64,000 nucleotides of DNA from JADJRH01 sp046351455 (lineage in GTDB: Bacteria; Myxococcota_A; Polyangia; Polyangiales; Polyangiaceae): the NCBI GenBank assembly GCA_046351455.1, contig JAXLYM010000014.1, forward strand, positions 213,928 through 277,927, given 5' to 3'. This document shows positions 26,822 to 36,770 of the stretch, in pieces (within the stretch, counting starts at the first letter, position 1; each line of letters begins with the position of its first letter). The notes under the pieces are model-generated. The model had not been told where the DNA came from. It saw only the letters and a program-made list of their open reading frames with translations, and did not search any database. The position numbers and the translations under genes are program-made.

Positions 26822-27943
26822 CTAGCGATACGCGATGAGGAGCGACGAGACCTGGTAGTTCGGCTCGGTGTGGGCGCCGCCGTCGTAGTCGCAGCCGACG
26901 CCGAGCGTGCAGGATTGGCACGTGGCCGCGTCGGGGCGACAGGTGTTCTCGTAGGCCTCCACGTCGTAGGCGAAGGTGCCATTCGACTGGCCCGCGAGGT
27001 CCGCCGTGACGTCGAGGGTCCACGGGAGGACGTCGGCCCCGGGGCACCAGCCGGCGCGGGAGTATTTCCAGGTGCCTTGTTGGCCGGGAACCGCGGTCGA
27101 GGCGCAGTCGGCGCGCCAGATCTGCTGCGTGTGGGCGGTGGATCCGGCGGTGATCGTGTGGTCGCGCTTGCAGAACTCGGCGCAGTTGTCCTTGTTGCCC
27201 TGGCCGTGGCCGGTGACGAAGGTGCGGAGCGCGTACGAAGCGGCGCCCTCGGGCAGAGTGACAGTCTCCTGTGGGAGCTGCGACGGGATCGTCTTCGCAG
27301 GATCGCCGTAGACAGCCGCGGTGCGCGTCCACACCGGGATCGCGGCGATCGGCTCTTTTTCGGGGACGCCGCCGGTCATTTCGAAGGAGGCGGAGAGCGC
27401 CCAACCGGCGCCGTACGGGCTCCCGGGGCCGACCCACGTGTCGATGAAGGCGCGCACGGTGGCCTCTCCGGTGAGGAGCGGGCGGAGGTCCGTCACGTCG
27501 ATGTCCCACGCCGCCTCCACCTTGTAGGGCGTGATGAAGCGGGCGATCTCGATCTCGGTGTCCGTGCCGCCGTTCGCGCCGCCCTTCGCGACGAGGGACA
27601 GCGAGCCGAAGCGATCCCACGAGTCGCACCCGCCGTCGGGGCACGTGAGCGCGAGGTGCAGGACGATCTTGCTGTAGGTCCCCTCCATCGGGAACACGGC
27701 CGGGGCTTCGACGACGCGCTTGTTGTCGTCCCCCGCGAAGTAGATGTGCGTCTTGTCGAAGGGGGCGACGAGCGCGTCCGGGCCCGGGGTGGGGCCGGTC
27801 GCGGTGGTGCCGCCGGCGCCGCCCGTGGTGGTCGCGCCGCTCCCGCCCGCGGAGGAGCCGGAGCTGGTGTCGGACCCGGTGCAGGCAGGCAGTAGGAAGA
27901 GGCCAGTCAGGGAAAGGAACGCGAGGCGGACAAGGAGGGACAT
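26822..27943 (-). CDS. PNGase F-like lipoprotein (peptide-N-glycanase family)
   Basis: A 373-residue lipoprotein; GAAGGAG directly upstream favours the ATG at 27943 over one at 27955. Lipobox LLPAC and a Gly/Ser/Thr tether (~25-60) precede a two-domain body resembling peptide-N4-(N-acetyl-beta-glucosaminyl)asparagine amidase F. The N-domain has CDSWDRFGSLSLV, with Asp near residue 110 equivalent by position to the essential Asp of PNGase F. The C-domain has TGHGQGNKDNCAEFC (candidate acidic residue near 256), then QIWRADC and GTWKYSRAGWCPG, the most recognisable family motif. Known members remove N-linked glycans from glycoproteins. Anchoring at the envelope would suit use on external glycoproteins; activity here is inferred. 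The mature region is Cys-rich. Confidence 0.75.
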   Translation of the reverse strand: MSLLVRLAFLSLTGLFLLPACTGSDTSSGSSAGGSGATTTGGAGGTTATGPTPGPDALVAPFDKTHIYFAGDDNKRVVEAPAVFPMEGTYSKIVLHLALTCPDGGCDSWDRFGSLSLVAKGGANGGTDTEIEIARFITPYKVEAAWDIDVTDLRPLLTGEATVRAFIDTWVGPGSPYGAGWALSASFEMTGGVPEKEPIAAIPVWTRTAAVYGDPAKTIPSQLPQETVTLPEGAASYALRTFVTGHGQGNKDNCAEFCKRDHTITAGSTAHTQQIWRADCASTAVPGQQGTWKYSRAGWCPGADVLPWTLDVTADLAGQSNGTFAYDVEAYENTCRPDAATCQSCTLGVGCDYDGGAHTEPNYQVSSLLIAYR

Positions 27944-27984
27944 GCTCTCCTTCATAGCTGCTGTCCGCCCCGTCGAACAGAGGA

Positions 27985-28995
27985 TCAGGCGAGCGAGATC
28001 CCCGCGATCGCTGCGGCGGCGGCGACGGCGGCCGACACGGTGACAGGGATGGTGAAGTTGTCGTCCAGCCGGGTCGAGACGATCTCTGCCACGGTGCCGG
28101 CGAACGCGCCGACGCCCGCGAGCAGCGCCATCGAGCCGAGCGGCATCGCGTGGAGGAGCGCCGCGACTGCCATGGATGCGGCCGCGCCCGCGAACAGGAA
28201 CGCGAGCGATCCTTCGAGCGAGCGGCCCGCGCGGATGCGCGTCTTGCCGAAGCGCCGCCCCACGATGCCCGCGAGCGGATCCGCGACGCCGAGCACGACG
28301 AGCGCCATCTCCGCCGCGGGCTTCGGCGCGAGGAGCGCGAGGAGGAACAGGGCAGTCACGTACCACGTCGACGAGTTGACCTGGTGGTGCTCGTGCGCGT
28401 GCGCGATCGGGCCGAAGAAGCGCATCAGCTTGTCGTTGAGCCAGGCGCTGCGGCGGCGGCCGATCTCCATGCTCCAGGCCCACGCGGCGATCGAGCCGGA
28501 GGCGGTGAGCAACATCCACTTCTCTGGCAAGAGGCGCAGGAGCGACAGCGAGAGGAGGGCGGAGCAGACGTGAAAGAAGCTTCGTTTGTAGTTGGTCGGG
28601 CGGACGGCGGGGACGGCGACGCCCTCTCCGCGGAGCCACGCGGCGAGCGCGTCGTACGCGGGCTGCACCTCGCGGAGGAAGGTCGCCCAGGCCTTGCGGG
28701 GCTCCGCCGTGGGGGCGGACGGGGCGCGCTCGAAGACGGCGATCAGGCTGCCGAGCCAGCTCTCCGCGTCGTCCCCGGCGGCGGTCGCGACCTGGAGCAG
28801 GCGGGTGCGAATGTCCTCCACGCGGCGCTGCGCCTCGTCCTCTCGGCCGTCCCGCCAGCCCACAGGGTCGATGCGCTGGAGGAAGGCGCGCAGCTCTTCG
28901 GACAGGAGGCGAGTCTCGATGCGGAGGGTGGCATTCACGGCAAGGTTGGCCGCGACCCTAAGCAAGTTCCGGGGCGCGAGTAAAGTTACTTTCAC
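27985..28995 (-). CDS. Dolichol/phytol-kinase-like (CTP-dependent lipid kinase) membrane protein
   Basis: A 336-residue protein. Residues ~1-140 are soluble and helical with no recognised family. Residues ~145-336 hold six or seven transmembrane helices and the motif LGVADPLAGIVGRRFGKTRI, followed by GRSLEGSLAF, as in the Sec59/Dgk1/VTE5 family of CTP-using polyprenol, diacylglycerol or phytol kinases. The annotated start is a GTG at 28995; an internal GTG at 28938 is possible and no strong Shine-Dalgarno decides. The lipid substrate is unknown. It starts close to the 11 bp direct repeats at 29013-29034. Confidence 0.75.
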   Translation of the reverse strand: MKVTLLAPRNLLRVAANLAVNATLRIETRLLSEELRAFLQRIDPVGWRDGREDEAQRRVEDIRTRLLQVATAAGDDAESWLGSLIAVFERAPSAPTAEPRKAWATFLREVQPAYDALAAWLRGEGVAVPAVRPTNYKRSFFHVCSALLSLSLLRLLPEKWMLLTASGSIAAWAWSMEIGRRRSAWLNDKLMRFFGPIAHAHEHHQVNSSTWYVTALFLLALLAPKPAAEMALVVLGVADPLAGIVGRRFGKTRIRAGRSLEGSLAFLFAGAAASMAVAALLHAMPLGSMALLAGVGAFAGTVAEIVSTRLDDNFTIPVTVSAAVAAAAAIAGISLA

Positions 28996-29012
28996 CGCTT
29001 TCTTTGCGGCGA

Positions 29013-29034
29013 TTCGTCACGTGTTCGTCATGTG
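29013..29034. repeat. Two tandem 11-mers TTCGTCAYGTG
   Basis: TTCGTCACGTG (29013-29023) is followed at once by TTCGTCATGTG (29024-29034), and a third TTCG begins the next unit. The 11 bp period is one helical turn, and the copies lie 18-40 bp upstream of the lipid-kinase-like gene start, a position suited to a regulator. Confidence 0.45.
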
Positions 29035-29131
29035 TTCGGTAGGCGCGGTGCGTCAGGGATGGATGCGCCGCGGCGAGCGATGGAAGCGGCGCGTCGGCTC
29101 GCCCCGCGGACAGGCTCTCTGGGGAGGGCCG

Positions 29132-29707
29132 TCAGAGGGGCTGTCGGCGAGAGTGCCAGTCTGCGAACTGGCGCACGAACTCCTCTTGTCGTTCGTTCTC
29201 GACGGCGCCTTTGCGGGAGGCGCGGACGACGCGAATGGCATCCTCCGCGGAGGCGCCGCGGGCGATGAGGGCGCACGCGGCGACGGTGCCGGAGCGGCCG
29301 AGGCCGCCGCGACAATGGATCACGACGGTGCGGCCCTCCCGGACGGCGCCCGCCATCCGTTCCAGAAGGGACGCCAGATCGGACAGGGCGCCGGGGACGC
29401 CGCCGTCCGCGTACGGGAACGGCTCCACCGCGATGCCGTGGGCGCGGGCGCGGGCGTGCAGATCCGCGATCTTCAGGAACGCGAGCTCGTGCGGCTCACA
29501 CAGGGACACGAGCACGCCCGCGTCGTACTCCGAGCGGAGCCGCGCGAGGTCCATGTCCACGTCGCGGCGCCACTCACCGTCGATGCCGGAGGCCTGCTTT
29601 CCAGGGGCGATCGTGAGGCCGATCCGGCCCGGCCCCGCGGCGGCGTCCGCCGGGAGGAAGTCGACGTAGATGGGGTGCGAGGCGGAGGTCTTTTCGATCG
29701 AGGCCAT
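29132..29707 (-). CDS. Dual-specificity/CDKN3-like protein phosphatase
   Basis: A 191-residue cytoplasmic phosphatase from the ATG at 29707. The P-loop HCRGGLGRSG (residues 131-140) contains catalytic Cys132 and Arg138 of the HCX5R motif. PYADGGVP, with Asp101, fits the general-acid loop; this loop form and the upstream VSLCEPHEL are close to the cyclin-dependent-kinase-inhibitor-3 branch of DSPs. In a bacterium with many Hanks-type kinases it may remove phosphate from Ser/Thr/Tyr residues, but no substrate can be named. It is divergent from the HdeD-like gene. Confidence 0.85.
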   Translation of the reverse strand: MASIEKTSASHPIYVDFLPADAAAGPGRIGLTIAPGKQASGIDGEWRRDVDMDLARLRSEYDAGVLVSLCEPHELAFLKIADLHARARAHGIAVEPFPYADGGVPGALSDLASLLERMAGAVREGRTVVIHCRGGLGRSGTVAACALIARGASAEDAIRVVRASRKGAVENERQEEFVRQFADWHSRRQPL

Positions 29708-29740
29708 GGCGGCGCGCAGCATAGACCAGGACCCCGGCCG

Positions 29741-29781
29741 ATTGGTGACATTGGTGACAAGGAAAGAGAGGAGTTTAATCT
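29741..29781 (+). promoter_or_regulatory. Promoter region of the HdeD-like gene with tandem ATTGGTGAC repeats
   Basis: Two adjacent copies of ATTGGTGAC occupy 29741-29758. GTGACA (29754-29759) and TAATCT (29776-29781) are 16 bp apart and form a reasonable sigma-70-type pair, so one repeat overlaps the -35. The leader would be about 60 nt to the ATG at 29850. The repeats may bind a regulator. Confidence 0.4.
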
Positions 29782-29849
29782 AGGTTGGAGTTGCGCGCGG
29801 CGCGCGGCGGAGCAAGCTCCCCCGCGAGGTGGGGACTGAAGGAGACGCT

Positions 29850-30437
29850 ATGTCACTCTCGCTCGCAATCGCGCGCAACTGGTGGGTGCTTCTTCTGCGC
29901 GGCGTGCTCGCGCTGGCGCTCGGGATCCTGGCGTTCGCCTGGCCCGGAATGACGCTGTTCGTGCTCGTGGCCCTGTTCGGCGCGTACATGCTCGTGGACG
30001 GGGTGGCGGCGATCGCGCTCGGCGTGGGCGCGCGGCACGAAGGGCGGAACTGGTGGGAGATGGCCCTCGTCGGCGCGCTCGGCATCGCCGCGGGCGTCGT
30101 CGCCTTCTTCTGGCCGGGGATCACCGCGCTGGCCCTCGTCGTGATCATCGGGGTCGCGGCGATCGTGCGCGGCGTCGTGGAGATCGGCGCGGCCATCCGG
30201 CTGCGCAGGCTCATCGAGCACGAGTGGCTCCTCGGGCTCGCGGGCGTGGTGTCGATCGCGTTCGGCGTGCTGCTCCTGATGCGCCCCGGGATCGGCATGC
30301 TCGCGCTGCTGTGGTGGTTCGGCATCTGGGCGATGGTGTTCGGCGTGGTCGCGATCGCGCAGTCGCTCCGGCTCCTGTCGGTGAAGAACCGGCTGGAGGG
30401 GCGCGGCGGCGAGACTCCGCCTCTCCGCGTCGCATAG
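29850..30437 (+). CDS. HdeD-like (DUF308) membrane protein
   Basis: A 195-residue integral membrane protein with six predicted helices in three similar pairs; the repeated GV(L/V)(A/L)...FxWPGxTxxxLVxxxGxxxxxxG pattern occurs at LGILAFAWPGMTLFVLVALFGAYMLVDG, at IAAGVVAFFWPGITALALVVIIGVAAIVRG and, weaker, at FGVLLLMRPGIGMLALLWWFG. This is the HdeD/DUF308 family, linked in enterobacteria to acid resistance but otherwise poorly understood. GAAGGAG before the ATG at 29850 defines the start. A plausible promoter lies at 29754-29781. Confidence 0.87.
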   Translation: MSLSLAIARNWWVLLLRGVLALALGILAFAWPGMTLFVLVALFGAYMLVDGVAAIALGVGARHEGRNWWEMALVGALGIAAGVVAFFWPGITALALVVIIGVAAIVRGVVEIGAAIRLRRLIEHEWLLGLAGVVSIAFGVLLLMRPGIGMLALLWWFGIWAMVFGVVAIAQSLRLLSVKNRLEGRGGETPPLRVA

Positions 30438-30607
30438 CGGTCGCTTCGGGAGCTGCGCGCTCTTCGGGGGTGGGGCGGCTTTCGGGACGGGGGGAGACAG
30501 CGCGCGGCGGCGGCTTCCTCGGGGGCGCGCGGCGGCGTGCGCACCCGAGAAAAAACAATCGCGATCGCGCCGTGGCTTTTGTTCGCGGCGGAACTAGTGT
30601 CTCGCGC

Positions 30608-31468
30608 GTGATCGTCGCCAAACGAAGGCTCTCCACCGTGGACCACGCGCCGGACGTGGTGGGGATGACGTACGTGTATCCGGTGGTGTCGCGGCGCGCG
30701 GGGGGCGTGTCGATCGGCGTGAACCTGAACCCCAACAACGCGTGCAACTGGCGCTGCGCGTACTGCCAGGTGGAGGGGCTCACGCTCGGCGCCGGGCCCG
30801 CGATCGATCTGGCGAAGCTCGAACGCGAGCTGACCGCGATGCTCGACGACGTGGTGAACGGCGACTTCCTCGAACGGTCGACGCCGGAAGGGGCGCGCGT
30901 GCTGCGCGACGTGGCGTTCGCGGGCAACGGGGAGCCGACGACGAGCCCCGAGTTCGCGGAGGCCGTGGACGTGACGGGGCGCGTGATGGAGCGCTTCGGG
31001 CTCGTCGGGACGCTGCCCGTGGTGCTGATCACGAACGGCTCGCAGGTGAAGAAGAGCGATGTGGCGGCGGGGCTCGCGCGGCTCAAGGAGATCGGCGGGC
31101 GCGTGTGGTTCAAGCTGGATACGGCCACCACCGAAGGGATGGCGCGGCTCAACCACGCTCCGGGCGATCCGGCGACGCACCTCGCCAAGCTGCGCGCGGC
31201 CGCGGCGATCTGCCCCACGTGGATCCAGACGTGCCTCTTCGCGTGGGACGGCGCGCCGCCGCCGGAGAGCGAGCTTTCGGCTTATTTGCAGGCGATCCGC
31301 GATCTGGTTCACGACGGGACCCCCCTCGAAGGCGTGCTGCTCTACTCGGTGGCGCGGGCCTCGATGCAGCCGGAGGCCGAGCACGTGGTGTCGCTCGACG
31401 AGGCGTGGTTGCGCAGGTTCGCGGCGCGCATCGAGGAGGCGGGGCTGCCGGTGAAGGTCACCGCCTGA
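30608..31468 (+). CDS. Radical SAM protein
   Basis: A 286-residue enzyme starting at GTG 30608; a later in-frame ATG at 30665 would still retain the core. CNWRCAYC near residue 45 is the canonical CX3CX2C site for the 4Fe-4S cluster that cleaves S-adenosylmethionine. VAFAGNGEPTTSPEF is the GEP-type SAM-contact motif, and VLITNGSQVKK and WFKLDTATTEGM continue the TIM-barrel. The overall plan resembles the wyosine-type/glycyl-activating-like short radical SAM proteins, but no substrate domain is present. It stands alone between the HdeD gene and the M48 lipoprotein gene. Confidence 0.85.
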   Translation: MIVAKRRLSTVDHAPDVVGMTYVYPVVSRRAGGVSIGVNLNPNNACNWRCAYCQVEGLTLGAGPAIDLAKLERELTAMLDDVVNGDFLERSTPEGARVLRDVAFAGNGEPTTSPEFAEAVDVTGRVMERFGLVGTLPVVLITNGSQVKKSDVAAGLARLKEIGGRVWFKLDTATTEGMARLNHAPGDPATHLAKLRAAAAICPTWIQTCLFAWDGAPPPESELSAYLQAIRDLVHDGTPLEGVLLYSVARASMQPEAEHVVSLDEAWLRRFAARIEEAGLPVKVTA

Positions 31469-31472
31469 CGAC

Positions 31473-31485
31473 GTCGAGGACTGCG
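31473..31485 (+). repeat. Short copy of the interspersed GTCGAGGACTRCG word
   Basis: GTCGAGGACTGCG begins 4 bp after the radical SAM stop codon. The same 13-mer opens the longer repeat copies at 8758 and, reversed, at 61369-61381. In all three cases it lies just downstream of a gene. Confidence 0.35.
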
Positions 31486-31550
31486 GCCGAGGCAATCTCT
31501 CAACGCACGTACGTCCGACAAGCGAAGCGCGCACTGCTATGCTCGCCGGC

Positions 31551-32735
31551 ATGTCGACCCTCCGCGCGGCAGCGATCCTCTCGTTCGGCCTCGCCACCCT
31601 CGTCACGGGCTGCAACCGCCCCCAGAACAACCCGCAATACCCGAACGGACAGTACGGCCAGTACCCGAACGGGCAATACGGCCAGTACCCGAACGGGCAG
31701 TATGGCCAGTATCCGAACGGCCCTTACCCGAACGGCTACAACCCCAACGGGCCGTACCCGAACGGGCAATACGGGCAGTACCCGAACGGCTACAACCCGC
31801 AGCAGCAGAACGCGCCCGCGCCGACCGTCCAGACGAACCCGCAGCAGAAGCCGGCTTCGCCCGCGGATCAGCCGGTCATGGGGCCGCAGCCGAACGATCC
31901 GATCACCACCGTGGACCTCACGTGGCTGCGCACGCAGGCCGGAAGCGTGATGGGGGAGCTCATCGTCGCGCTCTCGGCCGGCAATCAGCAGAAGGTCGCC
32001 AACATCCCCTTCTTCGCGGACCCGACGCCCGGTGAGGTGAACGCGTTCGCCGCGTGCGACGACCAGGGGCAGCCGCTGATGGCGATCACCGACGGGCTGC
32101 TCCAGGTGGAGTCGTACATCGCGCAGTTCAAGGCGACGGACGAGATCTTCGGCACGAACAAGCTCGATCAGTACCTCACGCTCCTCGCGAACTCGCAGCA
32201 GCCCGGCAAGCCGATCGTGCAGCCCGCGGCCGGCTTCACCGACCCGACGCAGAGCGCGGACGGGCGCAAGGTCCAGCGGCAGCACCAGATCTTCGAGGAG
32301 CAGGTCGCGTTCGTCCTCGGGCACGAGCTCGGGCATCACTACCTGGGCCACACCGGCTGCGCGAACGGCACCTCGTCCGGCAGCCGCGGCGTCTCTCCGG
32401 CGGATCTCGCGCGCCTCGCGTCGAACGTGATCCCGCTCGCGAACCAGCCGAACGAGCTCGCGGCGGACGCGGCCGGCACGAACAACCTGCTGTCCGCGGG
32501 CGCAAAACGATCCGGCTACAAGTGGACCGAGGGCGGCGCGCTGCTCACGCTGGATTTCTTCGCGCGGCTCGATCAGCTCACGCCGGCGTCCATCGTCTTC
32601 AGCTTCGAGCGCACGCATCCGATCCCGCAGATTCGTCGCCCCCTCGTGCAAGCGACGGCGAACGCCTGGCGCTCCAGCGGCGGGACCGGGATCCAGATCC
32701 CCAACCTGGGAACTTTGTTCGGGGGCGGCGGTTGA
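31551..32735 (+). CDS. M48-like zinc metalloprotease lipoprotein with QYPNG repeats
   Basis: A 394-residue lipoprotein; the ATG at 31551 or an in-frame ATG at 31539 both lead into the lipobox TLVTGC. The first ~80 mature residues are tandem QYGQYPNG/GYNPNGPYPNG repeats. The catalytic region has HELGHHYLGH near residue 257, giving the HExxH zinc site, and NELAADAAG near 301, whose Glu is the expected third ligand in M48-type gluzincins. No transmembrane helices follow, so it is a soluble-domain lipoprotein like BepA/LoiP rather than HtpX. BepA-type proteins act in outer-membrane protein quality control; this role is inferred only. Confidence 0.8.
   Translation: MSTLRAAAILSFGLATLVTGCNRPQNNPQYPNGQYGQYPNGQYGQYPNGQYGQYPNGPYPNGYNPNGPYPNGQYGQYPNGYNPQQQNAPAPTVQTNPQQKPASPADQPVMGPQPNDPITTVDLTWLRTQAGSVMGELIVALSAGNQQKVANIPFFADPTPGEVNAFAACDDQGQPLMAITDGLLQVESYIAQFKATDEIFGTNKLDQYLTLLANSQQPGKPIVQPAAGFTDPTQSADGRKVQRQHQIFEEQVAFVLGHELGHHYLGHTGCANGTSSGSRGVSPADLARLASNVIPLANQPNELAADAAGTNNLLSAGAKRSGYKWTEGGALLTLDFFARLDQLTPASIVFSFERTHPIPQIRRPLVQATANAWRSSGGTGIQIPNLGTLFGGGG
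31635..31797 (+). repeat. In-frame QYPNG tandem repeat
   Basis: Units of 15-24 bp built on CAGTACCCGAACGG encode QYPNGQYG and the variants PYPNGYNPNG. Nearly ten units occur in about 160 bp inside the M48 lipoprotein gene. Low sequence drift between copies points to recent or ongoing slippage. Confidence 0.85.
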
Positions 32736-32903
32736 CGAGGCCGAAGAATCCTGCACTCTACGGGTTCAAGCTGACCGCTCCGGTCGGGCCCTCCCGGCGG
32801 CGCGGGGTCCCGGATCCACGAGGACACCACCCCCTGGCGCGATGGATGCTTATGTCGCGGCGGTGGTCGTCCTGATGGGCCCGCGAGGGCTTCGTGGAGA
32901 GCG

Positions 32904-35651
<2,748 letters not shown>

Positions 35652-35661
35652 TCGGTCGCGC

Positions 35662-36669
35662 ATGAGGACGCCGCTCGTCTCGGTGCTGCTGCCGTACCGG
35701 AACAACGCGCCGACGATCGAGGAGGCGCTCGCGAGCGTGCTCCAGGATCGCGACGTCGACGTGGAGGTGCTCGCGATCGACGACGGCTCCACGGACGCGG
35801 GGCCGGCCGTCGTCGAGGGGATCGCGCGCGCGGACGACCGCGTGGTGCGCCTCGCGAGCGGGGGCGTCGGCATCGCGAACGCGCTCGCGAGAGGGGCGCG
35901 CGCGGCCCGCGGACGGTTCGTGGCGCGCATGGATGGCGACGACGTCTCGCTCGCGGGCCGCCTCGCCGCGGAGGTGGCGCTGCTCGAAGCGGATCCGTCG
36001 CTCGGCGCCGTCGCGACGCAGGTGGAGGGCTTCCCCGAGGGCGCCGTCGGCGAGGGGCTGCGCCGCTACATCGAGTGGCAAAATACGCTTGTTTCCGCGG
36101 CAGATCACGCGCGCGAGCTCTTCGTGGAGTCGCCGGTGTGCCACCCCTCCGTGATGCTGCGGCGGAGCGCGCTCGACGCGGCGGGCGGCTTCGAGGACCC
36201 GCGGTGGGCCGAGGACTACGACCTGTGGTTGCGGCTGGACGCGGCGGGCTTCGGGCTCGCGAAGGTGCCGCGCGTGCTGTTCCGGTGGAGGCATCGCGAG
36301 GGGCGCCTCACGTTCAACGACGGGCGGTACGCGCTCCCGCTCTTCGACGAGGTGAAGGCGAAATACCTCGCGCCGAAGCTCCGCGCGCGCGGCCGTCCGA
36401 TCACGATCTGGGGCGCCGGCAAGACCGGAAAGCGCCTCGCGCGCGCGCTGGAGCCCCACGAAATCCGGCCGATCGCGTTCGTCGACATCGACCCGCGCAA
36501 GATCGGAAGCGTGGCCCGCGGCGTGCGGATCCACCCGCCGGAGAGCGTGGTGCCGGGCGCGACGACGATCGTGTGCGCCGTCGGTGCGCGCGGGGCCCGC
36601 GACGTGCTGCGGCCGCGGCTGCGAGCGCTCGGGTTGGTGGAGGGCGACGACTACTTGTTCGCCGCGTGA
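35662..36669 (+). CDS. Family 2 glycosyltransferase fused to a Rossmann-like domain
   Basis: A 335-residue protein. Residues 1-~225 are a GT-A glycosyltransferase: VSVLLPYRNNAPTIEEALAS, AIDDGSTD, and RMDGDDVS with the DxD-type metal site; PRWAEDYDLWLRL is the acceptor-loop ED motif. The last ~95 residues form a second domain beginning ITIWGAGKTGKRLARAL, a nucleotide-binding glycine motif, with AFVDIDPRKIG and TTIVCAVGARGARDVL, like the N-terminal Rossmann half of sugar-modifying or PglD-like proteins. The substrate is unknown. It lies 10 bp after the kinase gene and is probably co-expressed with it. Confidence 0.85.
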   Translation: MRTPLVSVLLPYRNNAPTIEEALASVLQDRDVDVEVLAIDDGSTDAGPAVVEGIARADDRVVRLASGGVGIANALARGARAARGRFVARMDGDDVSLAGRLAAEVALLEADPSLGAVATQVEGFPEGAVGEGLRRYIEWQNTLVSAADHARELFVESPVCHPSVMLRRSALDAAGGFEDPRWAEDYDLWLRLDAAGFGLAKVPRVLFRWRHREGRLTFNDGRYALPLFDEVKAKYLAPKLRARGRPITIWGAGKTGKRLARALEPHEIRPIAFVDIDPRKIGSVARGVRIHPPESVVPGATTIVCAVGARGARDVLRPRLRALGLVEGDDYLFAA

Positions 36670-36770
36670 TCGGCGCCCGACGAGGTCGTCGCGCCGTCGG
36701 GGGCCGCGTCGCGTCGGTCGCGCGCCTTCGTCGTTGACGGGCCGCCGCGTGGGCTGGTGGGCTGGATCGC

